Positions 1 through 5,845 of a DNA stretch of 20,374 nucleotides are shown here, piece by piece. Made by a program: the position numbers and the translations under genes. The stretch lies in the IMG/VR virus record IMGVR_UViG_3300001419_000080, positions 1-20,374 of that record, one strand, 5' to 3'. Source of the stretch: a virus. Positions within the stretch are counted from its first letter, which is position 1; each line of letters opens with the position of its first letter. The notes below the pieces were generated by a model that was given only the letters and a program-made list of their open reading frames with translations, made no database searches and had not been told where the DNA came from.

Positions 1-1358
1 CATCTATAGTACGCTGCCCAAGCATCGCTCCACTTGATGTGGTTATCTTTTCCGATTCTCTCGTCAGTTGTAACAGCAACAACTTTTCCGCTTGGGATCG
101 CGGAGGCCGAAGCATAGATCTCCTGATCGATTAAGAAATCCTCAATCGCTTGATGAACATCAGCAGCAGTGGAGGGGTTATAAGCAATCCGGCGAACTCT
201 TACAACTAAATCTCTATCGGCTGTAAGAGCAACTGCGGCTCCGCCTTCTGTTGCAGATACAGTAAACTGATCATTAGCAGCGTCTACGCTTTGTACGTAG
301 TAGATTTTGCTATATACAAGATCACCAGCAGCAGCAACTGCGCTAGTTCCACCAACATCTCCAGATACGTCATAACCACCTGCGGTAGTCTGGTATCCTT
401 CAAATACGACCATGTCATTGACCGCGAGTGCATCCGTTCCAATAGAGAGATCGTCGATGTCTCTCATGGTGATTTCGTTATCGGCACTTACAAAAGATCC
501 GGTCTCGGCTGTAAGTCCAGATACAGAGGCCTCTTCGATAAAGTTACCGATTGCGCCACCGTCGATAGAGGTGATTGCCTCAGAAGTAGCAAGGTCTCTA
601 GAAACACAACGAAGGTTGATGTCCTTGATAGGAACATAACGGCTAATAGTTGATGCGTCTGTAGGAGATGCGTAAGCGGTATCAGAGATCTGATATGCTT
701 TAAATGACTCAATAGTAGGAACTTCTCTGGTGTCTTTAGAATAGATTCTGAAAGTCGCGTTTCTGGACTCTTCAGGTGTTTGCTCGATTCTATAGAAAGT
801 CTTGAAGTCAGGGTCGTCGTTCTTTAGATATCCAACGATGTCAAAGGCGTTGTCGTTGGCATCAAGAGCGGTAGTTGTGATTACTCTGATATCAATACCA
901 GTACCAGATTCTGTGCCGATCTTAGTATCGCCAAAGTATCTTCCACCGATTTTAAGGGCAAATAAGTTCCAACCTGCACCTTTTGTCACGGTTACTTTAG
1001 ACTCAGGAGTCGGAGTTACGCGTGTATAATAGAGGATTCCGTTAACACCCACGTTCTCGAAGAACGCTTTAACAGAATCATAAGAGATTATAGACTGGGG
1101 ATTTGAAGAGGCAGTGGGGACTCCACCGGCTTTCTGAACCCAATCGTCTAGGGAACCAATCTGAGTTGGTGTATATGGGAGTAGAGATGCGTAGTTATCG
1201 ACAGGTGAATCATCATAAGGATCTGTGGGTGTAGATCCAAAGATATAACCAATAGCATGAGATGCCAAGGGTTGGGGTAATCCACCAGTTACGGACTGTG
1301 CAACAAACACTCCAGGGCGCTGAATCGCGCCTACGTTAATGTTTACAGGATTAGCCAT
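1..1358 (-). CDS. Contractile tail sheath protein (partial, C-terminus off the left edge)
   Basis: The minus strand is open from an ATG at 1358-1356 to the window edge, giving 452 codons without a stop. The N-terminus (MANPVNINVGAIQRPGVFVA) has the RPGVF(V) signature near residue 14 that begins many phage tail sheath proteins. It is followed by 'SHAIGYIFGSTP' and, further in, an 'AIEDFLIDQEIYASAS' stretch consistent with the sheath fold. The sheath polymerises around the tail tube and contracts to drive it into the host. The visible part should hold the N-terminal and insertion domains; the C-terminal domain that makes the inter-subunit contacts is missing because of the window edge. Codons are rich in ATC, AAC and GGT compared with the AT-rich 1313-aa gene, which fits a highly expressed virion protein. 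A GTTTAAAG box lies 38 nt upstream, and the ribosome site is weak. The family assignment is from motif recognition. Confidence 0.85.
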   Translation of the reverse strand, partial: MANPVNINVGAIQRPGVFVAQSVTGGLPQPLASHAIGYIFGSTPTDPYDDSPVDNYASLLPYTPTQIGSLDDWVQKAGGVPTASSNPQSIISYDSVKAFFENVGVNGILYYTRVTPTPESKVTVTKGAGWNLFALKIGGRYFGDTKIGTESGTGIDIRVITTTALDANDNAFDIVGYLKNDDPDFKTFYRIEQTPEESRNATFRIYSKDTREVPTIESFKAYQISDTAYASPTDASTISRYVPIKDINLRCVSRDLATSEAITSIDGGAIGNFIEEASVSGLTAETGSFVSADNEITMRDIDDLSIGTDALAVNDMVVFEGYQTTAGGYDVSGDVGGTSAVAAAGDLVYSKIYYVQSVDAANDQFTVSATEGGAAVALTADRDLVVRVRRIAYNPSTAADVHQAIEDFLIDQEIYASASAIPSGKVVAVTTDERIGKDNHIKWSDAWAAYYR

Positions 1359-1396
1359 AAATTATTCTTTGCAAAGTAAGAGGCCTTTCAGAGTGT

Positions 1397-1404
1397 CTTT
1401 AAAC
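1397..1404 (-). promoter_or_regulatory. GTTTAAAG box upstream of the tail sheath gene
   Basis: The minus strand reads TTGTTTAAAGACAC here, 38 nt before the sheath ATG and in the 65-nt gap after the 80-aa gene. It is one of nine exact copies of the box in this window that precede gene starts in the sense direction. It is inferred to be a phage promoter element or activator site giving the sheath its own transcript. Confidence 0.5.
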
Positions 1405-1423
1405 AAACGGTCATTTAATACCC

Positions 1424-1666
1424 TTAATCATCCCCATTGCTCTTGTAAAGCTCAAATAGGTTATTCATGAGCCAATCTGAACAGCTATCCGCCCCACATT
1501 TTTGTGTCTCTAGGATCTTTAAGGACTTTCGCATAATCTTATTAAAATCGGAGTCAGTCACGTGCCTAGAACAGACTTTAATAAACTCTTTGAGTTTTAA
1601 TTGATCCTTATTAACAACTATAGAGCATAGAATTAAAATAAGTTTTAGGCGAAGTATGTCCGTCAT
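1424..1666 (-). CDS. Unrecognised 80-aa protein, third gene of the chaperone-like cassette
   Basis: This small protein is not recognised. It is mostly helical in appearance, begins with a hydrophobic run (ILRLKLILILCSIVV, about residues 4-18), and carries four cysteines. The hydrophobic start could be a short membrane-associated or buried helix, but it does not look like a cleaved signal peptide. Its ATG overlaps the stop of the preceding 144-aa gene in an ATGA arrangement, so translation is probably coupled. The next gene downstream is the tail sheath. Its position between chaperone-like genes and the sheath suggests a tail-assembly accessory role, which is inference from context only. Confidence 0.6.
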   Translation of the reverse strand: MTDILRLKLILILCSIVVNKDQLKLKEFIKVCSRHVTDSDFNKIMRKSLKILETQKCGADSCSDWLMNNLFELYKSNGDD

Positions 1667-2097
1667 TTTTTATCCCGAGGTTTATTCATTTCTGCAATTG
1701 CATTTTCATGGACTTGAATCATCGCCATAACTTTTGTCATAGGCTGAGACTCAAAGTAATCTATAGCAACAAAAGAATTATTTTGTAACGCATAGCATAC
1801 TTCTAACCATTTAAATTTTGTAATAAAATTACATAATATTTCTTGTCCTACTATTTCAAATACCTCTTTTATGACTCTAGGAGTTAATTTTTCTATCCCA
1901 ATCTTTGATAAATTGATCCTTTTTAAAATGTCTATAACGCCATCTATAGTTAGACTCTCCTCCTCGTCTATGTACTTCTCTAAAAACTCTAGATCTTTTC
2001 CTGTGATGTCTCTGAATGATAATTTATTTCCCTTCCTATCTACTATAGAAATAGTATAGTTATGCTCTCTAATTACAGAGTATTTCTCATCACTCAT
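1663..2097 (-). CDS. Putative tail-assembly protein (144 aa), coupled to the chaperone-like gene
   Basis: A 144-aa protein of uncertain family. It has a short beta-rich N-terminus (YTISIVDRKGNKLSF, about residues 14-28) followed by helices with acidic patches (DLEFLEKYIDEEESL). The size, the beta-then-helix layout and the position just after another chaperone-like gene fit the second component of a tail-assembly chaperone pair. Such proteins hold the tape-measure protein during tail assembly and are absent from the virion. The start ATG overlaps the previous stop by 8 nt (ATGAGTGA), and the end overlaps the next ATG (ATGA), so all three genes form one coupled unit. I saw no slippery heptamer that would make the two proteins a frameshift fusion. 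It could instead be a baseplate assembly factor. Confidence 0.55.
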   Translation of the reverse strand: MSDEKYSVIREHNYTISIVDRKGNKLSFRDITGKDLEFLEKYIDEEESLTIDGVIDILKRINLSKIGIEKLTPRVIKEVFEIVGQEILCNFITKFKWLEVCYALQNNSFVAIDYFESQPMTKVMAMIQVHENAIAEMNKPRDKK

Positions 2098-2434
2098 CTG
2101 ATCCTAGCAGAGATGATAGCGCGCTACCAATTTTCTTAAGCTGTCTAGCTGTAAGCTTCTTAGCATCTTTTAAAGAGAGTCTTTTTCCATTTTCAGGCGC
2201 GTGAAGTACACAGATTGTCTGAAGAGTCGCTTCGATCTCGGAGAGTTTCTCGTTAGAGTTAATCTCAGAAATTACGATAAGATCCTCTGCACAAGGTTCT
2301 TTTAAGTATAGGAATTTCCCGTTTGAGATTTCTACAGGAACTACTTCAGGCTCTCCAAAATCAAATTCAGAGATCTCATTCACTGTAATAACTTCTCCCT
2401 CCGAGGAATGTCGGCTCATTTTGCTAGTTGGCAT
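2090..2434 (-). CDS. Putative tail-assembly chaperone (Mu gp41 / P2 E-like)
   Basis: A 114-aa protein whose central part (residues about 30-110) resembles the Phage_TAC / Mu gp41-type pattern. It has a beta-strand 'NGKFLYLKEPCAEDLIVISEI', a helical middle 'LSEIEATLQTICVLHAPENG', and a helical C-terminus 'LTARQLKKIGSALSSLLG'. Proteins of this family bind the tape-measure protein during tail assembly. The call rests on this pattern, the size, and the position upstream of the sheath. The gene is first in a three-gene minus-strand cassette and is preceded, 25 nt upstream, by a GTTTAAAG box. A second in-frame Met lies at residue 6, so the start could be slightly downstream. No tape-measure gene is visible; it may lie outside the window. 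Confidence 0.5.
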   Translation of the reverse strand: MPTSKMSRHSSEGEVITVNEISEFDFGEPEVVPVEISNGKFLYLKEPCAEDLIVISEINSNEKLSEIEATLQTICVLHAPENGKRLSLKDAKKLTARQLKKIGSALSSLLGSDE

Positions 2435-2459
2435 TTTAGAATGTTTATTAGGTAATTTT

Positions 2460-2467
2460 CTTTAAAC
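2460..2467 (-). promoter_or_regulatory. GTTTAAAG box driving the minus-strand chaperone cassette
   Basis: The minus strand reads AGGTTTAAAGAAAATT, with the box ending 25 nt before the ATG at 2434. It is the left half of a back-to-back pair in the 78-nt divergent intergenic region; the partner on the plus strand is at 2485-2492. Inferred promoter element. Confidence 0.5.
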
Positions 2468-2484
2468 CTCAAATTTAATTTTTT

Positions 2485-2492
2485 GTTTAAAG
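2485..2492 (+). promoter_or_regulatory. GTTTAAAG box upstream of the 132-aa gene
   Basis: The plus strand reads TTGTTTAAAGGGAGGA, 20 nt before the chosen ATG at 2513. It is the right-hand partner of the divergent pair with 2460-2467, and 17 nt separate the two boxes. A strong SD-like GGGAGG follows immediately (2492-2497). If the box acts as a -10 element, that SD would fall at or before the transcript start. Confidence 0.5.
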
Positions 2493-2512
2493 GGAGGATA
2501 GATCTTAAGAAA

Positions 2513-2911
2513 ATGGCAATTAATTCTTCTAAAACGCCTTATAGTTCTTGGAACGAAGATAAGCAAAATTCGGACTATAGATCAAATACAACACAAAACT
2601 TCGCGTACGTGCGTCAGGCCCTTGCGCAAGAGAGATATCTAAAAAATTCAAATAGAGTAAATCCAGGACCCACTAGAAACACTAGAGCAAATATGGCTGA
2701 TAATTCTCCACAAAACCCCCACGTCTTTGGATCAGAAGATATGTGGGGCTGGCAAAAATGGACAGAAATCAAAAGTAAAGAATCTTCTACTTTAGCACCT
2801 GGACTCTATGAGGTTGGAAGCGCTGAAGATATCCCAGGTAATAACTATCCAGGACCGTCTAGAGTAAGTGGATGGGCCGGGTGCTCTAGTTGCAAAAGGA
2901 GGAGAATATGA
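2513..2911 (+). CDS. Unrecognised 132-aa protein with a C-terminal CxxC and basic tail
   Basis: No family recognised. The protein is polar, rich in Asn, Ser, Pro and Trp, and probably largely unstructured. It contains 'GSEDMWGWQKW' in the middle and ends in GWAGCSSCKRRRI, a CxxC pair followed by a basic tail. The ATG at 2513 is chosen over an upstream TTG at 2483 because the TTG lies before the SD-like GGGAGG (2492-2497), although the SD-to-ATG distance is rather long. The stop overlaps the next gene's ATG (ATGA), so the two are probably co-translated. Trp/Pro/Gly-rich short proteins in structural blocks are sometimes minor virion components, but nothing here proves that. The CxxC tail could bind metal or form a disulfide. 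Confidence 0.6.
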   Translation: MAINSSKTPYSSWNEDKQNSDYRSNTTQNFAYVRQALAQERYLKNSNRVNPGPTRNTRANMADNSPQNPHVFGSEDMWGWQKWTEIKSKESSTLAPGLYEVGSAEDIPGNNYPGPSRVSGWAGCSSCKRRRI

Positions 2912-3213
2912 CCACAAGAAGACCCAGAAGATCTCAGGCCGCTAAAGCGGAAGAACCAACTCAAGAAGATCAATATAAGATCCCTCAGCAAGAGCTAGAG
3001 GAGTTTTTTACGGATCCAGGACCTAAGGAAGATGAAAAAGAAATAGTGGAAGAAGTAAAGCTTCCTGAGGCCCCTAAAGAAAGAAAGAGGGTTAGACCTC
3101 CTAAAACAGGGAAAGTGTTTTTAGGCAAGGAAGAGATGAGAGAATGGGGCGATTACGTTTCTTGGCTGAAAAATGAACAAGGGCTGAAAAACGTTCGACA
3201 TAAGAAGATTTAA
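2908..3213 (+). CDS. Unrecognised 101-aa highly charged protein
   Basis: No family recognised. The N-terminus is basic (MTTRRPRRSQAAKAEE). It is followed by a long acidic, Pro/Glu/Lys-rich segment (about residues 15-65) that looks disordered, then a more ordered end with 'GKVFLGKEEMREWGDYVSWLKNEQ'. The ATG at 2908 is selected because it is preceded by AAAGGAGGAG, a near-ideal SD. An upstream TTG in the same frame lies before that SD and is unlikely. It overlaps the previous gene by ATGA. The alternating charge blocks resemble small DNA-binding or scaffold-like phage proteins, but this is only an impression. Confidence 0.6.
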   Translation: MTTRRPRRSQAAKAEEPTQEDQYKIPQQELEEFFTDPGPKEDEKEIVEEVKLPEAPKERKRVRPPKTGKVFLGKEEMREWGDYVSWLKNEQGLKNVRHKKI

Positions 3214-3223
3214 GTGATATAAT
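3194..3223 (+). promoter_or_regulatory. Sigma70-like promoter for dCMP deaminase
   Basis: There is a perfect TATAAT at 3218-3223 with a TTCGAC (-35-like, one base off a shifted TTGACA) at 3194-3199, spaced 18 bp apart. A TG precedes the -10 by one base, as in extended -10 promoters. The predicted start falls near 3230, about 15 nt before the deaminase ATG at 3245. It overlaps the end of the upstream gene. No GTTTAAAG box is present, so this gene is probably read by host-type RNA polymerase holoenzyme. Confidence 0.55.
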
Positions 3224-3244
3224 AGTCTAAGAGACGCCCCTACA

Positions 3245-3652
3245 ATGAAGCCAGAGATCAAAGAAGCATATATGCAAACTGCCGAGTTATTCTCTCAGGT
3301 TTCAAATTGTAAGAAACTCAAAGTAGGGGCTATTGTAGTTAAGAACGGGAGTATCTTAGCCCACGGATGGAACGGGACACCGTCTGGATTTCATACTAAT
3401 TGTTGCGAAAAGGAAGATGGTAGCACTAATCCGTTTGTTCTACATGCAGAACAAAACGCATTGATTAAAATGGCTAAATCTTCAGAGTCTATTGACGGAG
3501 CGGAATTGTTTTGTACTCACAGCCCGTGTCCCGATTGCTCCAAGATGATTGCGCAAGCCGGGGTTAAAAAGGTATATTATAGAAACGAATATAGAATCAC
3601 AGACGGCATCGGTGTGCTTCAGCAACTCGGTGTAGAAGTTGAAAAAATGTAA
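3245..3652 (+). CDS. dCMP deaminase (zinc-dependent cytidine/deoxycytidylate deaminase family)
   Basis: A 135-aa enzyme that deaminates dCMP to dUMP, feeding thymidylate synthesis for phage DNA replication. The zinc and catalytic motif is intact: H67-A-E69 (LHAEQNALIK) and PC-x2-C with C95 and C98 (SPCPDCSKM). The substrate-pocket motif GWNGTPSGF (residues 41-49) is typical of dCMP deaminases rather than cytidine or tRNA deaminases. It is shorter than T4 Cd (about 190 aa), lacking the long insertion, and resembles the compact ComEB-like forms. It sits among structural and orphan genes with its own TATAAT-type promoter at 3194-3223, which suggests early expression unlike its neighbours. There is no obvious SD (GAGACGCCCCTACAATG). 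The stop overlaps the next ATG by one base (TAATG). Confidence 0.93.
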   Translation: MKPEIKEAYMQTAELFSQVSNCKKLKVGAIVVKNGSILAHGWNGTPSGFHTNCCEKEDGSTNPFVLHAEQNALIKMAKSSESIDGAELFCTHSPCPDCSKMIAQAGVKKVYYRNEYRITDGIGVLQQLGVEVEKM

Positions 3653-3999
3653 TGTTTGAACATCCAGAAGCCAGAGAAAAAATTAAAAGCATATTTAAAA
3701 ATATCTCTAGATTCGAGGAAGAATTAGTTCCTAAGTTTAGAGCCTGTCTTAAAAATAACGATCCAATAGCTCTCTACGTTGCTACACAAGATCAAAATGA
3801 CTTGATGTGGATATTTGAAAAAAACGAAATCTCTCGGATGCTCGGAGGATCTGACTCCTTGGAGAGCATTTCAGAACAACTTCTGCCAGATGAAGAAGAT
3901 AAAGACGAAGGAGTTGTGTTTGTAGTACTAAAAAAAGTCGGACCGATTTACGCGATCCGACTAGAAAAAGCTGTACTTGAAGAGGTGTTTTTAGGTTAG
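3652..3999 (+). CDS. Unrecognised 115-aa protein downstream of dCMP deaminase
   Basis: No family recognised. The protein looks helical in its first half (AREKIKSIFKNISRFEEELVPKF written in part as residues 7-29) and has an acidic centre (LLPDEEDKDEG). A short beta-like end follows (VVFVVLKKVGPIYAIRLEKA). Its ATG overlaps the deaminase stop (TAATG), so it is probably translated by re-initiation and shares the deaminase promoter. Its last 9 nt overlap, tail to tail, the 3' end of the minus-strand fibre gene. Coupling with a nucleotide-metabolism gene hints at an early, non-structural role, but that is inference. Confidence 0.6.
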   Translation: MFEHPEAREKIKSIFKNISRFEEELVPKFRACLKNNDPIALYVATQDQNDLMWIFEKNEISRMLGGSDSLESISEQLLPDEEDKDEGVVFVVLKKVGPIYAIRLEKAVLEEVFLG

Positions 4000-5040
4000 A
4001 GCCGCAATTGCAGTTTTAAATGCGGCAAAGTCTGCTGATGCTGAAGCCGCGCTCTTAAGCTCTGCAAGAGTCACACCTACAACTCCTTTTATAATTTGAC
4101 CAGAGTTGTTTATTTGCACGTTAGGTCTCGCGGTTACTACCTCAGGAGGGTTAGTAAGAGTTATAGTCTTAGGGCCTATCTCGTCTCCTTCGCTGGAAGG
4201 TTTACCAAATTGTATCCATTCTGCGGGGATTTGACTAGAACCAGATTCGATATTACCCGCCCAACTAAACCCAATGTAGGTAGATCTTTCGTTGTTATCC
4301 CAAGCTGTACCTGCTTTTGCAATAATCGCAGCTCCTAGAGTTTTTTGGTTTCCGTCGCTACCAAAGAAATTGATTGTGCCAATAGGATCCTCTCTAAATA
4401 AACTTCCCGCTAAATCTGCGTTGGTTCCTCTTGTTTTATAAAAATCAATACCAGCCGTATTGTTATTACCACCTGTTCTAATATAAGATCCGATTCTGTT
4501 AAGAGAGGAGCTTGTGGCAGCTTCTAAACTTGTGACCCTTAGCTCTGTTGACTGTGCTAGTGCATCTAACTGCCCGATTTGGTTTTGTAAAGTAGGGATC
4601 TGCTCTAGTTCCTCTAGTCTGGCATTAATAAGTTCTGACCTATCATCGAACTTTTTATTTATGTTATCTTGCTCTGTCTCTAACAACTCGAAAGCGTTTT
4701 CCAAGTTAGTCAGTGATACAGAAGAAGCATCGGATAAAGCCGCTTGTGCGGATGCAATTGCGGTAGAAAAAATCTTTAGGTCCCTGAAGCTTGCGTAGGT
4801 TCTATCAGCATATCTTACGTTTACTACACCTTGATCTGTGGTCGGGTCAATTACTTCGCATAGAGATGCCCCTAACTTTAATCCGCTTTTTGTTCCCGTC
4901 CCGTCCTCTACAAATAATGTTCCGCCGGTTAACAATCCGTCTTGGGATAGTACTTGCCCCGTACTGGCCAGTTCTTGCCTAGAAACGTTTAACAATCCAC
5001 CGGCGTAGTCCTCAATAAATTTAGATCTAAGGTCTGCCAT
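3991..5040 (-). CDS. Cyanophage-type virion structural/fibre protein with coiled coil
   Basis: A 349-aa protein. Its first ~95 residues match a module I know from marine cyanomyovirus structural proteins: MADLRSKFIEDYAGGLLNVS, then 'FVEDGTGTKSGLKLG', 'VVNVRYADRTYASFRDLKIFSTAIASAQAALS'-like sequence (positions about 74-104). Residues about 105-175 are heptad-like (LENAFELLETEQDNI, LEELEQIPTLQNQIGQLDAL) and probably form a trimeric coiled-coil stalk. The C-terminal half (about 185-349) is beta/Gly/Asn-rich and could be a globular tip or attachment domain. It probably belongs to a tail-fibre or baseplate-associated complex. It is last in a three-gene minus-strand operon, and its ATG lies 14 nt inside the preceding LRR gene. 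Its 3' end overlaps the convergent 115-aa gene by 9 nt. Confidence 0.75.
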   Translation of the reverse strand: MADLRSKFIEDYAGGLLNVSRQELASTGQVLSQDGLLTGGTLFVEDGTGTKSGLKLGASLCEVIDPTTDQGVVNVRYADRTYASFRDLKIFSTAIASAQAALSDASSVSLTNLENAFELLETEQDNINKKFDDRSELINARLEELEQIPTLQNQIGQLDALAQSTELRVTSLEAATSSSLNRIGSYIRTGGNNNTAGIDFYKTRGTNADLAGSLFREDPIGTINFFGSDGNQKTLGAAIIAKAGTAWDNNERSTYIGFSWAGNIESGSSQIPAEWIQFGKPSSEGDEIGPKTITLTNPPEVVTARPNVQINNSGQIIKGVVGVTLAELKSAASASADFAAFKTAIAALT

Positions 5041-5845
5041 AATACTGATCTATCTGTTCTTTTTTAAGATTATTTGTGAAAGAGGCGTACATTTGGATAG
5101 GAATAACACTTGTTGGAGGAGGATTATCCCACAAAACCGCCCAGTTATTTGTTAATAGCATTCTAATTTTGGACGCCACCCTACGATTACTCCAGGTAAT
5201 CTCGTTGCCCCTTAGATCTAAGAGAGTGCTTATATTTTTTCTAAAAGGCGGGAGTGTGCCTGGGATGATATTAGAAGTACTACAAATTGTAGGAATCAAA
5301 GAAGAGAGAATCTTTTCCAACCCTATATCTGTCAACCTACAATTCTTTAAACTCAATCTCTTGATATTCTTTGAGAAACCTAATTCTACTACTTCTAAGC
5401 CAGAGCAATCTGTTAAATTTACGTCCTCTAAAATAGGAGCGTCAGTGGCAATAAAGGCCTTTAATTCCGTATTCCCTTCTAAATTTACCTCTCTTAGATG
5501 TTCTCTTCTAATATTCATATTTACATAGACCAAAGAGTTTCTTTGAAGGTTTATCTTCTCTATCCTAGGATCAACGCTGTCTCCAGATTGAGCTTCTATC
5601 CACAGATCGTCCCAAGTTTTTATATCTTGATTGCTTAGTTTTAATTCCTCTATAACGTAATTTGCATCGTGCGTAATTGTTAATATTGCAGAATTATTTT
5701 TTTCTTTTGATATAAATACACTATCATTAGAAACAACGTTTTTTTCTTTAAAACTTACGTAATTAAAACTACTATTTTGCACCTTATCAAGAGGTAAAAA
5801 TATTGTTTTATTTGAATTCAATAAGAAATTGGTGTATATTTTCAT
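5027..5845 (-). CDS. Leucine-rich-repeat protein (272 aa)
   Basis: Residues about 95-217 contain irregular leucine-rich repeats with the LxxLxLxxN-type spacing: IEKINLQRNSL, LREVNLEGNTEL, LEDVNLTDCSGL, IKRLSLKNCRLTDIGL and STLLDLRGNEIT. The N-terminal ~90 residues are beta-rich, and the C-terminus is Trp/Pro-rich (NNWAVLWDNPPP). LRR solenoids mediate protein-protein or protein-glycan contact. Here it may bind the neighbouring fibre or the giant protein, or be an exposed adhesion domain. The start ATG overlaps the 1313-aa gene's stop (ATGA) and is preceded by an SD, GGAGGG (plus-strand CCCTCC at 5854-5859), at 8-nt spacing. The end overlaps the next gene by 14 nt. There is no signal peptide, so it does not resemble a secreted LRR effector. 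Confidence 0.7.
   Translation of the reverse strand: MKIYTNFLLNSNKTIFLPLDKVQNSSFNYVSFKEKNVVSNDSVFISKEKNNSAILTITHDANYVIEELKLSNQDIKTWDDLWIEAQSGDSVDPRIEKINLQRNSLVYVNMNIRREHLREVNLEGNTELKAFIATDAPILEDVNLTDCSGLEVVELGFSKNIKRLSLKNCRLTDIGLEKILSSLIPTICSTSNIIPGTLPPFRKNISTLLDLRGNEITWSNRRVASKIRMLLTNNWAVLWDNPPPTSVIPIQMYASFTNNLKKEQIDQYYGRP

Noticed and set aside
291-1029. Several plus-strand open frames of 75-120 codons
   Set aside because: They lie opposite the continuous minus-strand tail sheath frame, have no protein-like features, and are shadows.
1367-1376. CTTTGCAAAG palindrome near the sheath start
   Set aside because: A short 10-bp palindrome with no second copy seen; not enough to call an operator.
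2090-2150. Programmed frameshift between the two chaperone-like genes
   Set aside because: No slippery heptamer was found near the overlap, and the second gene has its own coupled ATG.
2483-2512. TTG start for the 132-aa protein
   Set aside because: The TTG lies before the SD-like GGGAGG and inside the GTTTAAAG box; the ATG at 2513 fits better.
5345-5352. GTTTAAAG (minus strand) inside the LRR gene as a promoter
   Set aside because: It lies about 300 nt from the next start and encodes ordinary LRR residues; one chance copy is expected.
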